NCBI GenBank assembly: GCA_963664595.2
Contig: CAXXOK010000010.1
Coordinates: 310,001 to 374,000 of the forward strand
Direction: 5' to 3'
From: CAXXOK01 sp963664595
Lineage (GTDB): Bacteria > Bacillota > Clostridia > Christensenellales > Aristaeellaceae
DNA length: 64,000 nt
Under the pieces are notes generated by a model. The model worked only from the letters and a program-made list of their open reading frames with translations. It searched no databases and was not told the origin of the DNA. Positions 25,385-33,913 of this stretch are shown here, piece by piece (the first letter of the stretch is position 1; each line of letters opens with the position of its first letter). Position numbers and translations under genes: made by a program.

Positions 25385-25759
25385 CTATCGAACTGCGATA
25401 CATTCGATTTCGACCAGTCCGCCCAGAGGCAAAGCGGCGACCTGCACACAGCTGCGCGCCGGATAATCGCCGGAGAAAAAGCCTTGATAAACGGCATTCA
25501 CAGCGGCAAAATCCGCCATATCCGCAAGGAACACAGTGGTTTTCATGATGTTCTGATAGCCGAGCCCCTGCGCACCAAGAATGGAGCCGAGGTTTTGCAA
25601 CGCACACTTTGCCTGCGCCTCAACACCTTGCGCTAATTTTCCGGTGGCCATATCAATGCCAAGCTGACCCGAGGTAAATACCATCGTTTCGCAGGCAATG
25701 GCCTGGGAATAGGGGCCGATGGCCTTGGGTGCGGAATCGGTATGTAAAACCTGTTTCAT
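25385..25759 (-). CDS. ridA: RidA-family enamine/imine deaminase
   Basis: A 124-residue protein of the YjgF/YER057c/UK114 family. Conserved parts are APKAIGPYSQAI, FTSGQLGIDMATGKL, and PARSCVQVAALPLGGLVEIECIAV, where the arginine (about residue 104) binds the carboxylate of the 2-aminoacrylate substrate and the final Glu is also conserved. It speeds release of ammonia from reactive imines made by PLP enzymes. It is the first gene of the operon with the NfnAB-like subunits, behind a promoter at 25838-25866 and an operator-like sequence at 25812-25826. The pairing with NfnAB is unusual to my knowledge. Confidence 0.9.
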   Translation of the reverse strand: MKQVLHTDSAPKAIGPYSQAIACETMVFTSGQLGIDMATGKLAQGVEAQAKCALQNLGSILGAQGLGYQNIMKTTVFLADMADFAAVNAVYQGFFSGDYPARSCVQVAALPLGGLVEIECIAVR

Positions 25760-25811
25760 GAAACGAAACCTCCTTCGATGGAACTGTAGGAATTGGATGA
25801 ATTTCGGACAT

Positions 25812-25866
25812 ATTGTTAATAATTTAACACGGTATCCATTGTAGCATTTTCATTTTCTCCTGTAAA
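25812..25866 (-). promoter_or_regulatory. Promoter and operator-like site of the ridA operon
   Basis: On the minus strand TTTACA (25861-25866) and TACAAT (25838-25843) are 17 bases apart. Downstream, near the start point, lies TAAATTATTAACAAT (25812-25826), which matches the palindromic site of the C69 promoter at 14 of 15 positions and sits at a similar place. Confidence 0.65.
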
Positions 25867-25879
25867 CAGTTTTCTTCTT

Positions 25880-25916
25880 GAAAACAAATACAGCGGAATG
25901 GGATAAACCGCTGTAT
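25880..25916 (-). terminator. Terminator of the adenine deaminase operon
   Basis: A 9-bp stem, ATACAGCGG and its complement, around 11 bases, followed on the minus strand by TTGTTTTC. It lies 42 bases after the ade stop codon. Confidence 0.7.
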
Positions 25917-25957
25917 CGCAAATGAACAAGCTATAAAATATGTGGCCTGTATTGTTT

Positions 25958-27658
25958 TCACGATTGAGAAAAGAGATCGATCAAACCCCGGTCGGTGAGC
26001 CGAAGCGTGGGGATAACCGGCAGCGCTAAAAAGGATAGGCTGATGAAAGGATCAATCCCATCGGCGATATGCAGCGCCTTTGCTTTTTCCAATATGCTCC
26101 GCGTTCTCTGCTCAATGTCGGCAAAAGGCGCGGCGCTCATCAGCCCTGCGGCCCGCAGAGGCAAGGATCCGATCACCTGTCCGGCCTGCACAAGGGCATA
26201 TCCGCCGCCGATATCACGGATGTGATTGATCGCCAGAGCGATATCCGCGTCATTATCGCCCGCCGCGATGATATTATGGCTGTCGTGCGCGACCGATGTG
26301 GCCAGCGCCCCGCCCTGGATGCCGTACCCCTTGAGGGGAGCGATGGCGATATTACCATTTTTTCCGTGCCGCTCCAGCACGCAAAGCTTTGTATACACGG
26401 AGGACGGCTGAAAAACCCCATCCACGGCGGGAACCGTTTCATGCAGATGGTTGGTAAGGAGCTGAAAGGGAATCATTTCGATCACATCGGTCGGGTTGCC
26501 GACTTTCAGCTGCAGATCACACTTTGTTACGGGCCTTATCCGCACGGAATGCGCGATCTCGTGGGGCAGGGGGCTGTCTGCAGCCGGTTGGGACAAAAGC
26601 TCTTCGGCAGAAACTCCGTCTTTGTAAACAGCTTCCACCCGCATGGAGTCCAGATCGGATATCAGTACCAGGTCCGCCAGTCTGCCGGGGGCAATCGCGC
26701 CGCGATCCGTTAAGCCATAATGCTCCGCCGTATTGATTGTCGCCATGGATATCGCCTGGATCGGCGGCATACCCAGCCGGATGGCCATACGGATATTCTG
26801 CACAATGTGACCATCGCGGCGGATGTCATCCAGGTGCTTATCATCGGTGCAAAACAGGAAACGATTCGTTGGAAAATTATTCTTGACGATATTACGTACA
26901 AGAGCTTCCAGGTTATGCGCCGCGCTGCCCTCGCGCACCATAACGTAAATCCCCGCGCGGGACTTTTCCACGGCTTCCGCGAAGGCGACTGATTCATGGT
27001 CGGAGGATATACCCGCTGCTGCGTAGGCCTGCAGCGCAGGGCCCGTAAGGCCCGGGGCGTGGCCGTCGATCACCCGGCCCTGAAACAGCCTGACTTTTTC
27101 AAGCACATCCGGATCGGCGGCGATCACATCAGGAAAGCTCATCACCTCGGCCAGCCCCAGTACACGGGGGTGGGAAAGAAAGGGCTGCATAGCCTTGGGT
27201 GAAAACACAGCGCCGGAGGTTTCAAACGCCGTGGCCGGCACACAGGAGGGAAGCATATAGAAAATATCGCACACTGCCTGCTCTGCGGCGTCCAGCATAA
27301 ATTGAAGGCCCTGTGCGCCGCACACGTTGACGATCTCGTGCGGATCCGCAATCAGGGCGGTGGTGCCCGATGGCAGTACCGCGCGGGAGAACTCCGCGGG
27401 TACGGCCATCGAGCTTTCGATGTGACAATGTGCGTCCATAAAGCCGGGGCAAACATACAGATCGGTGCAGTCTATCTCCCGGTGTGCGCTGTAGGAGCCT
27501 AAGCCCGCAATTCTCCCGTTGGTAACGGCGATATCCGCGCGGAGGATCTCCTGGGTGAATACGTTGACTGTTTTCGCGTTCTTCAAAACCAGATCAGGTT
27601 CGCGGCGGCCTGCCGCGGTATGGATCAGGGGTTCCATGGGGGAGTGTTTCAACGTCAT
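25958..27658 (-). CDS. ade: Adenine deaminase
   Basis: A 566-residue amidohydrolase-superfamily enzyme that converts adenine to hypoxanthine and ammonia with a dinuclear metal site. Motifs include PGFMDAHCHIESSM (metal ligands His-x-His, about residues 72-85), ALIADPHEIVNVCG, VIDGHAPGL, SDHES and CTDDKHLDDIRRDGH, with the C-terminal adenine deaminase domain containing VAHDSHNIIAAGDND. The frame is open upstream, but ATG 27658 lies one base after the stop of the previous gene and has AGGATT upstream; the family's start is close to this point. It is the second gene in an operon behind a large secreted protein. Function call is firm; the link to its neighbour is unexplained. Confidence 0.92.
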   Translation of the reverse strand: MTLKHSPMEPLIHTAAGRREPDLVLKNAKTVNVFTQEILRADIAVTNGRIAGLGSYSAHREIDCTDLYVCPGFMDAHCHIESSMAVPAEFSRAVLPSGTTALIADPHEIVNVCGAQGLQFMLDAAEQAVCDIFYMLPSCVPATAFETSGAVFSPKAMQPFLSHPRVLGLAEVMSFPDVIAADPDVLEKVRLFQGRVIDGHAPGLTGPALQAYAAAGISSDHESVAFAEAVEKSRAGIYVMVREGSAAHNLEALVRNIVKNNFPTNRFLFCTDDKHLDDIRRDGHIVQNIRMAIRLGMPPIQAISMATINTAEHYGLTDRGAIAPGRLADLVLISDLDSMRVEAVYKDGVSAEELLSQPAADSPLPHEIAHSVRIRPVTKCDLQLKVGNPTDVIEMIPFQLLTNHLHETVPAVDGVFQPSSVYTKLCVLERHGKNGNIAIAPLKGYGIQGGALATSVAHDSHNIIAAGDNDADIALAINHIRDIGGGYALVQAGQVIGSLPLRAAGLMSAAPFADIEQRTRSILEKAKALHIADGIDPFISLSFLALPVIPTLRLTDRGLIDLFSQS

Positions 27659-27659
27659 A

Positions 27660-30083
27660 TCAGAATCCTGTAATCTCGAACACAAGCAGTTCGGTGGCAG
27701 ACTTGTCGTCCCGCTCCTGAGATACGACGGCAAGCGCGCCGCCTTCTGTGGAAGTCATCGCAAAGGGCACGGCGGAACGTGTGCCCAGCAGCTTGTCGCA
27801 GGGGATATCGCCGAGGAAGGTGCCGTCCATAGCAAACAATTTATAAGAATAATAGGAGCCATCCTGTACAAGGATACCATTTTGCGTCTGCACAATACCC
27901 GCGACAGAGCCGATGTAGGCATCGTCCGACCAATCAGTGGCGCCGAAAACCACAAGCTCGTTGCCATCCAAATCATACATGGCAATGCGCGTGGCATAAT
28001 CGGTGGAGGCGTCCGTACCGGCGACAAAGATATGATTCTGGGAAATGGTGATATAGGCAATGGAGCTGAAGCGGCCCTTCCTTGCCGTATCATCGGATAG
28101 GTTTGATAAAACCCAGGGCTTTGTTGCCATGCCATCCGATGTGAAGGTAATCATATTCACATCGTTATAAAACCAGAAACTCAAACCCCATACGCCGTCG
28201 GGATACATGGCCAGATATCCGTTCAGGCTGGCGGTGCTTTGCTCGCCGTTCAGCAGGGTGATAAGGGAGTAATACCCGTCTGTAAGGTACACGGATCCGG
28301 TTGTATCGGCGTCAATAAAGCTGTAACCCTGATCCATCGAAAGCGGTTCCGCGGCGGTGAGGGTATCTCCGTCCTTTCGATAAGAGAGCAGCTTTTGGTT
28401 GGTCAGGAGATACACCCAATCATCAGCGTTTGCCACCCCGATGCTGTACAGATCGGTGGGTATGATCGGCTGCCCGGCTGAAAGCCACTTGGCCTGCAGG
28501 GTATACCCGCTGGCGGTGCTTACAGAGGCGGGGGATGGGATAAACGTGATACCGTCCTCCGGCATCGGCGGATCGGAAAGCGGAGGATTTGGAATAGGGT
28601 AAGTGAAACGGACAGAGGCCAGGATATCATCCAGAACGTCCGCAATGGTTTCGGGACTGGAAATGGAAAGACTCAGCGTAATACCTGCCTGGGGGACGCG
28701 CGCATAATATTCCGCGTAGGACCAGTAATCATTGTAGGTGAGTCCCCGGAATGTAACGCCGTCGATCACAAGCTCATCCAGCGTATCCTTGCCGTCCGCT
28801 TTCGCTTTCTCCAACAGTCCGGTGATATTGGACCGGTAGGCCGCCACTTCTTCCACACTGGCGGTAAGCGCGAGATTGCTCACGGACCAGCCGCTCTGGT
28901 CATTGAGATCGTACTGTACGGTGTAATACTGATCCCAGTTGTAAACGCCGTACTGGTCCTCTACCCAATCCGCGGGAAACGCGATGGTAAAATAGTCGCA
29001 GGTATACACAAGCGGCAGGGCGGAGGCAACCGGCGCCGCTATTTCAGCATCGGCTTTTTGGAAACCGATCCGCACGATATCCACCGCATAGCTCAGGGTA
29101 AGAGTTTCCGTTTCCGCGTCCCAGGCCGGATTAAACAGGAAAGAGTTATTTCCCAAAGAAATGCCGTCCGCTGTCTCGGTCCAGGTCAGCGGCTGCGCAT
29201 AGTCCGCCGTCAGCTGTGCCGAGCCGGTGCCATCAGCCAGGAGGGTGATGGAAAGGCCGTCGGGAAGCGCGGTCTGGATATCCAGCGTCATGCCGGATAC
29301 CTCGTACGTAAGGGCGTTCCAGGTACCGGCAAACTGGTATTTTGCCGGTGTGCCGCCCTTGCCTATATTGACCAGATCGTTGAACCCTCCGCTTTTGGGC
29401 TTGCCCTCGGCTTTGGCGAAATACATGATCACACCGTCCTGGTTGTTGACCAACTGACCGTCCTGATAGACGAACGGAACATCCAGGCCGTCCAAAACAA
29501 GGGTGATGCCGTTGGTGGTGGGCTGCCAGGTGCCGTTTTGCTCAATGGAGAAACTGAAAAACGAAGCGGTTCCGTCCGCATTCAGCGTGCAATGCATCGC
29601 CTCCGGCAGGGCAACCCCTTCGTATTCCGTCAGTTTTATGCCGTCGCCCAGATCCACAGACTGGCATGCCCAGTCTCCCGTGAAATCGATCGTTTCGGAA
29701 ACGGTTTGTGTTTCGGGCAGTACTTTTTCAAAGTACATGGTTACGTCGTCTTCCTGGTTCACCAGCAGGCTGTCCTGCATGACGAACGGAACATCCATAT
29801 TGTCTGCGTTGATCAGGATTCCGTTATCCGCTGCGGACCAGGAACCGGTTTGCTCTTCTCCCATACTGGTCAGCAGAGCCGTACCATCGTCATAAAGTGT
29901 AAAGAAGATCATTTCCGGCAGCTTCTGACCTTCATACTCCGTCAGTAAAACGCCGTCGCCCAGATCCACATAGCGGCAGACCCAATTACCGGTGTAATCG
30001 GCTTGCGCCGCTATGGCGGTCGGTACAGATACCATCGTCAGGCATAAAAGCAGCACACAGACAAGGCTCGTCAGTTTTTTCAT
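27660..30083 (-). CDS. Large secreted protein with N-terminal repeats and a propeller-like C-terminus
   Basis: An 807-residue protein with a signal peptide (residues 1-25, ending AIAAQA). Residues 29-122 and 133-226 are two close copies of a beta-rich module with a shared pattern TG-W-C---VDLGDG--LTEYEG--LPE, then DGTA and a DVPFV-QD-LVN end; a third, more distant copy lies about 250-345 (FAGTW to IGFQKA). Then comes a PsbP/DUF1795-like segment (about 360-500, FTIAFPADW to VRFTYPIP), and a C-terminal part (about 540-807) of repeated strands such as VYLTDGYYSLITLL and IAMYDLDGNELVVFG, which looks like a beta-propeller. I know no named family. Overlap with ade implies a single transcript. Confidence 0.75.
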   Translation of the reverse strand: MKKLTSLVCVLLLCLTMVSVPTAIAAQADYTGNWVCRYVDLGDGVLLTEYEGQKLPEMIFFTLYDDGTALLTSMGEEQTGSWSAADNGILINADNMDVPFVMQDSLLVNQEDDVTMYFEKVLPETQTVSETIDFTGDWACQSVDLGDGIKLTEYEGVALPEAMHCTLNADGTASFFSFSIEQNGTWQPTTNGITLVLDGLDVPFVYQDGQLVNNQDGVIMYFAKAEGKPKSGGFNDLVNIGKGGTPAKYQFAGTWNALTYEVSGMTLDIQTALPDGLSITLLADGTGSAQLTADYAQPLTWTETADGISLGNNSFLFNPAWDAETETLTLSYAVDIVRIGFQKADAEIAAPVASALPLVYTCDYFTIAFPADWVEDQYGVYNWDQYYTVQYDLNDQSGWSVSNLALTASVEEVAAYRSNITGLLEKAKADGKDTLDELVIDGVTFRGLTYNDYWSYAEYYARVPQAGITLSLSISSPETIADVLDDILASVRFTYPIPNPPLSDPPMPEDGITFIPSPASVSTASGYTLQAKWLSAGQPIIPTDLYSIGVANADDWVYLLTNQKLLSYRKDGDTLTAAEPLSMDQGYSFIDADTTGSVYLTDGYYSLITLLNGEQSTASLNGYLAMYPDGVWGLSFWFYNDVNMITFTSDGMATKPWVLSNLSDDTARKGRFSSIAYITISQNHIFVAGTDASTDYATRIAMYDLDGNELVVFGATDWSDDAYIGSVAGIVQTQNGILVQDGSYYSYKLFAMDGTFLGDIPCDKLLGTRSAVPFAMTSTEGGALAVVSQERDDKSATELLVFEITGF

Positions 30084-30321
30084 GATTCCTTCCTCCCAAA
30101 ATATTGCTGGATTGACACTGTAGAAACAGAGTGCGGTGTTCGATCGTATCCATATTGAGTGAGGGACATGGTTTCATTATCTTCATCATCCATATCGTCC
30201 ATGGATGGATGGGGCTTGAGTGCCTGTGGCCTGTGATGCGCTTTTTAATAAGTATCGCCGGAGAGTACGAAAAGCCGTTCGTTGATCAATCGGACATCGG
30301 GGCGGTTAGTTATTCAATGCT
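30084..30321. other. Short spacer before the large secreted protein gene
   Basis: A 238-base spacer with the AGGAGG-type ribosome site of the leftward gene at its left end (GGGAGGAAGGA near 30090-30100). I saw no convincing -35/-10 pair and no terminator for the FMN-binding gene that ends at 30322. Confidence 0.4.
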
Positions 30322-30852
30322 TCAGCCCGGATTGAGCGCTTCCCATTGCTCATAGCATTGGATGATTCCGTTGATAACGGCGGAGGAGCTGATGGTGGCG
30401 CCGCTGATGGTATCCACGTTGCCGTTGATAACAGGCATTTCGGCAAGGCCTACAAACTGGCCGGTAAACGCGGGCTCCTTCACCTTTGTGCCCAGGCCCG
30501 CTGTTTCGGCAAACTTACTGCCGCCGACAGACAATCCGGTAACAACGCCCTGCAGATCGATACCGATGATGATTTCGATCGGTCCGCCGTAGCCGGATAC
30601 GGTGTTCTGGAGCACATAGCCTATGGTTTCGTTATTGAGCTTTGCTTCAAAAATACTATCCAGTACCGTGTCTTCCGCCATTGCCATTTCCGTAAAATCG
30701 GTTGCCTCGGGGAAAACGGCGGTACGCGCTTCCCGCGTGGCTCTCTGGCTTTGGTCCTGAATCGGGCCGGAAGTTACCATATTGGTTGCGGCCAGGGCAA
30801 GGCCCGCGACTAAGGCAATGATACATAGGATAAGCCAGGCTTGTTTCTTCAC
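30322..30852 (-). CDS. FMN-binding domain protein, ApbE target (GTG start)
   Basis: A 176-residue membrane-anchored protein with one N-terminal helix (residues 5-23) and an extracytoplasmic FMN_bind domain similar to RnfG/NqrC. The flavinylation motif DTISGATISS is at residues 147-156; the family consensus places covalent FMN on Thr153. The start is GTG 30852 with GGAGGAG upstream; the frame is open further but overlaps the previous gene. The GTG overlaps the stop of the Gx transporter gene (GTGA). An ApbE flavin transferase, which would attach the FMN, is encoded divergently 1.1 kb away. It may relay electrons at the outer face of the membrane. Confidence 0.88.
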   Translation of the reverse strand: MKKQAWLILCIIALVAGLALAATNMVTSGPIQDQSQRATREARTAVFPEATDFTEMAMAEDTVLDSIFEAKLNNETIGYVLQNTVSGYGGPIEIIIGIDLQGVVTGLSVGGSKFAETAGLGTKVKEPAFTGQFVGLAEMPVINGNVDTISGATISSSAVINGIIQCYEQWEALNPG

Positions 30853-31385
30853 GGTGATTTCTCCTCCATTTGTGTGTTGAATCGAGTATCCAAAACTTTT
30901 ATGGGCGGTAAATGCCGGGCAAGCGTTTTGGCGACTGTGCCTGTGATGAAACCCATCACTGCGCCTGCGGGCATAAGCAGCCCGAGATAAAAAATAAGCG
31001 AGGGCGTTTGCAGGATGACCATAGCCAGAGCAACCTGGCCGATGTTGTGCATTACGCCGCCGACGATACCGACGCCGATCTGGCTGATGCCTCTTCGCTT
31101 GTACAAAAGGCTCATCAGCGCCAGGCTGAGCACCCCGCCGGAAAGGCTGTAAGCGATCATCATCGGATTTCCCAGCAGCAAGCCCAGCAGAACGTTTTTC
31201 ACGATCATGATCTGGTAACTTAGGGGCACGCCCAGCCAATACAGGGAAATGATCAATACGCTGTTGGACAGCCCCAGTTTGATGCCGGGCACGGGAGAAA
31301 CCGGCAGAAAGCTTTCCAGATACCCCAGAACCAGCATGATGGAAACCAGTACGGCGGAAAACGCAAGCTTTCGGGTTTGCTTCAT
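30849..31385 (-). CDS. Gx transporter family / heptaprenyl diphosphate synthase component I-like protein
   Basis: A 178-residue hydrophobic protein with five or six membrane helices (about residues 7-27, 38-55, 60-84, 85-105, 113-130 and 134-155). It carries the VPGIKLGLSNSVLIISLYWLG and VKNVLLGLLLGNPMMIAYSLSGG segments of the pfam07456-type family (Gx transporter, older name heptaprenyl diphosphate synthase component I), split here for readability. Despite the name the fold is that of an ECF-like membrane substrate component. It overlaps both neighbours by four bases, in the operon NusG-II protein, Gx, FMN-binding protein. Families in this order occur in flavin-based electron-transfer loci; substrate is unknown. 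Confidence 0.82.
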   Translation of the reverse strand: MKQTRKLAFSAVLVSIMLVLGYLESFLPVSPVPGIKLGLSNSVLIISLYWLGVPLSYQIMIVKNVLLGLLLGNPMMIAYSLSGGVLSLALMSLLYKRRGISQIGVGIVGGVMHNIGQVALAMVILQTPSLIFYLGLLMPAGAVMGFITGTVAKTLARHLPPIKVLDTRFNTQMEEKSP

Positions 31386-31774
31386 GGCGTAATCTCCACC
31401 GGGATATCGTCCCCGGTTTCCAATGACAGAACCAGCCGGTGCGGCAGGCAGATAATTTCGTTCGCCAGCGCTCGCTCCCCGATGTTGTTCAGGGTAACGT
31501 CTCCCTGGTGAATACAGTTCTGATTGAGGCAGTTGGATTCGATCACCCGGAAACCACCCGGAAATATCTGCACGATATTGTAATCGCCGTTGTCCTGCTC
31601 GATACGGATATTCTGATTTCCGGTGAGTGGAATCCATTGGTCCTCCTGGTTGGGGACGGAGATATGAAGGTAAGCCGCTGCAGAATTATCCACGACAGTT
31701 TTAGGTCGCAGGACAAACAGCACGGCGCTCACAACCAATACGACTGCGAGGATGATAAAATCCCGTCGCTTCAT
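31382..31774 (-). CDS. NusG domain II-containing protein
   Basis: A 130-residue protein with one N-terminal helix (residues 5-23) and an extracytoplasmic NusG_II-like beta domain. The family pattern is ESNCLNQNCIHQG followed by NEIICLPHRLVLSLE; the Cys pair CLNQNC with the later Cys is conserved. ATG 31774 has GGGAGG close upstream; an ATG four codons earlier overlaps that site and is less likely. It is the first gene of a three-gene operon with a Gx transporter and an FMN-binding protein. From memory, this pairing is also seen as EetA/EetB-type genes in the flavin-based electron transfer loci of Listeria and relatives. Confidence 0.85.
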   Translation of the reverse strand: MKRRDFIILAVVLVVSAVLFVLRPKTVVDNSAAAYLHISVPNQEDQWIPLTGNQNIRIEQDNGDYNIVQIFPGGFRVIESNCLNQNCIHQGDVTLNNIGERALANEIICLPHRLVLSLETGDDIPVEITP

Positions 31775-31904
31775 GAACCCTCCCATCCGTTGATCCCGCT
31801 ACTTAAATGTACAACATATTATAGCATCACGCAGTAGGGGTTTCAATGGAAAAACTTGAAAACAGGAAGAAAACACGGCTCCGGGCATAGGGGGTTCCAG
31901 CTTC

Positions 31905-31933
31905 TTGACGGTAGGAAAACGCTGTGTTATGGT
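31905..31933 (+). promoter_or_regulatory. Promoter of the ApbE gene
   Basis: TTGACG at 31905-31910 and TATGGT at 31928-31933 with a 17-base spacer. A matching leftward promoter for the NusG-II operon was not seen in the 214-base gap between the genes. Confidence 0.65.
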
Positions 31934-31988
31934 ATTGCGCAGGGGAACATAATTGGATAAAAGGATTGGAAACCGGAAAGGAACACGT

Positions 31989-33023
31989 ATGAAAAAGGCA
32001 ATCGCGGTATGCCTGATGCTCCTGATTGTCGCAACCGTTTTATTTGTGCAACGGACGGAAGATGTGAAGCGGTATCAAACGGGCTTTTTCGACCTGTTCG
32101 ATACGTATACGGAGCTGACCTTCTACGCGGAGGATGCGGACATGGCTGCGGCCGTTGCGGCTGCCGTAAAAGAGGAGCTCACAGTCTGCCATCAGCTTTA
32201 TGATATCTATCACGAGTATGAGGGAATGAACAACCTGAAAACCATCAACGACAACGCGGGTATCGCTCCGGTTGAAGTGGATCGGCGGATTATTGAGCTG
32301 CTTCTTTTCAGCAAAGAAATGTATCAGAAAACCGGAGGACAGGTGAACATTGCCATGGGCAGCGTGCTTGCGCTCTGGCATGACAAGCGGACAGAAGGCA
32401 TAGAGGACCCGGATAACGCATCCCTGCCGGATATGGACGCGCTGCTGGCGGCAGCGCAGCATATGGATATCGAAAATCTGATGATTGACGAACAAGCGAT
32501 GACCGTATACCTTGCGGATCCGGAGATGCGGCTGGATGTGGGTGCGGTCGCCAAAGGCTTTGCAACAGAGCGTACGGCGGCGCTGATCGCCGCGCTGGGC
32601 GTGGAAAGCGCGCTGTTAAGCGTTGGCGGCAACGTACGCGCCATCGGCCTGCGCGGAGATGGAACCCCATGGCAGGTTGGCGTGCAGAACCCTGATTTGG
32701 ACGCGCAGGAAAGCAATGTTGCCACGGTGGCACTGGAAAACTGCTCCATGGTAACTAGCGGCAGCTATCAGCGGTACTATGTGGTGGATGGGATTGTATA
32801 CCATCATATTATTGATCCGGTTACGTTGATGCCCGCCGGGTATTCCCAGTCCGTTACCATACTCACGGAGGATTCCGGGATTGCGGACGCGCTTTCCACC
32901 GCGCTGTTCACTGTACACATAGAGCAGGGGAAGGAAATCCTCAAAGGGTTTGACGATGTGCAGGCACTGTGGATTACCCAGGACGGTGAAATGGTAAGAA
33001 CTGATGGATTCGTGGTGGAATGA
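31989..33023 (+). CDS. apbE: FAD:protein FMN transferase (ApbE family), membrane-anchored
   Basis: A 344-residue enzyme that moves FMN from FAD onto a Thr/Ser of target proteins outside the membrane, with Mg. A hydrophobic N-terminus (residues 5-20) serves as anchor or signal without a lipobox. Core motifs are LYDIYHEYEGMNNLKTIN, LDVGAVAKGFATE (about residue 190), LLSVGGNVRAIG and MVTSGSYQRYY with HHIIDPVTLMPA (Asp and Thr for metal binding). ATG 31989 follows GGAAAGGA; a frame from 31953 exists but lacks a ribosome site. It is divergent from the FMN-binding protein operon, whose protein holds the flavinylation motif, so it is the likely modifier. Confidence 0.92.
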   Translation: MKKAIAVCLMLLIVATVLFVQRTEDVKRYQTGFFDLFDTYTELTFYAEDADMAAAVAAAVKEELTVCHQLYDIYHEYEGMNNLKTINDNAGIAPVEVDRRIIELLLFSKEMYQKTGGQVNIAMGSVLALWHDKRTEGIEDPDNASLPDMDALLAAAQHMDIENLMIDEQAMTVYLADPEMRLDVGAVAKGFATERTAALIAALGVESALLSVGGNVRAIGLRGDGTPWQVGVQNPDLDAQESNVATVALENCSMVTSGSYQRYYVVDGIVYHHIIDPVTLMPAGYSQSVTILTEDSGIADALSTALFTVHIEQGKEILKGFDDVQALWITQDGEMVRTDGFVVE

Positions 33024-33190
33024 ACGGTTTCGCTGTTATAATAATAGGAAGTAACACAGCATAAGACACGATAATTTGCATCGCGGACGAACCACCGCTA
33101 TAGCGGAACTGGAACAAAGGCTGTTCATATAGGGCACGGTAAAAGAACCGGACGCAGTTTGCGCATAAGTATTTTTCTAAAAAAGGCAGT
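33024..33190. other. Spacer between ApbE and the XRE gene
   Basis: Convergent spacer of 167 bases. It contains a TATAAT hexamer at 33036-33041 and the short palindrome CCGCTATAGCGG, but no -35 box, no open frame and no recognised RNA family. Confidence 0.35.
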
Positions 33191-33214
33191 AAAAAAGCGC
33201 ACCTTTCGGTGCGC
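33191..33214 (-). terminator. Terminator of the XRE regulator gene
   Basis: On the minus strand GCGCACC and GGTGCGC flank GAAA, followed by TTTTTTA. It lies ten bases after the XRE stop codon. Confidence 0.85.
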
Positions 33215-33223
33215 CGCATTCGG

Positions 33224-33547
33224 TTACTGATCCTTTTCCCATTCCGAGAGGTTGTCCTGGATCGTGGTAAGGATTTCCTTGAGTGCGGTCCGCTGTTGAT
33301 TGTTCAGTCCCTTGGGCATCGGCCCGATTACGCTGTTGTTGATGCTGCCGGATAAAAGATAATCCACGCTCACATCCAGTGCGTTGGCCATTGAAACGAG
33401 AGTCTCCAGGCTGGCTTTGCGGGACCCGCGCTCAACGTGCCCCACAAATGAGGTCGATACGTTTACGCGCTCTGCCAGCGTCTCCTGTGTCCAGCCGCGT
33501 TGGGTGCGTTGCTTCCTAATCCGGCGGCCTAGATCAATATAATCCAT
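33224..33547 (-). CDS. Small XRE-family helix-turn-helix regulator
   Basis: A 107-residue protein. The HTH_3/XRE domain (about residues 6-62) reads LGRRIRKQRTQRGWTQETLAERVNVSTSFVGHVERG then TLVSMANALDVSVDYLLSG, split here for length. The C-terminal 40 residues have no recognised domain and end in a helix (QQRTALKEILTTIQDNLSEWE). No toxin, phage or conjugation gene is adjacent, so it is likely a chromosomal regulator of its own or a distant gene. The 366-base region upstream (33548-33913) contains an inverted repeat, TTTCAG-ACAAGA-CTGAAA, at 33585-33602 that could be its binding site. Confidence 0.87.
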   Translation of the reverse strand: MDYIDLGRRIRKQRTQRGWTQETLAERVNVSTSFVGHVERGSRKASLETLVSMANALDVSVDYLLSGSINNSVIGPMPKGLNNQQRTALKEILTTIQDNLSEWEKDQ

Positions 33548-33775
33548 TTGTTTTCCATCCCCAATGTAAAAAGTAATTGTGGATTTTCAGACAAGACTGA
33601 AAGTACCCAGATTCAAATATATCGAATTGTAAAGTGTTTGAAAAGTGTCTAACGGTCGCATAAATAGCCTTGTAATGCATACATAAGCCTATTAGATGTA
33701 AAAACGAAGAACTGAATAGACGAATTGTTCTTGGAAAATCCAGAAATACACCTATACAAAGGCTTTGTTACGTGG

Positions 33776-33781
33776 TATAAT
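33776..33781 (+). promoter_or_regulatory. Probable -10 box of the zinc-ribbon gene
   Basis: TATAAT at 33776-33781 lies 130 bases before the ATG. The sequence 17 bases upstream, TATACA, is a weak -35 match. Confidence 0.45.
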
Positions 33782-33913
33782 AACCACGATGACCCAGCCA
33801 AGGTATCAGGTATAGGTTCTTCCTCCTTCGTTCATCATGTCCGAAAGTATGGAAATCCACGCCGGAATCACTGGAAATCTGGGACACAGATTAACGATTT
33901 GGAGGAAACCAGA

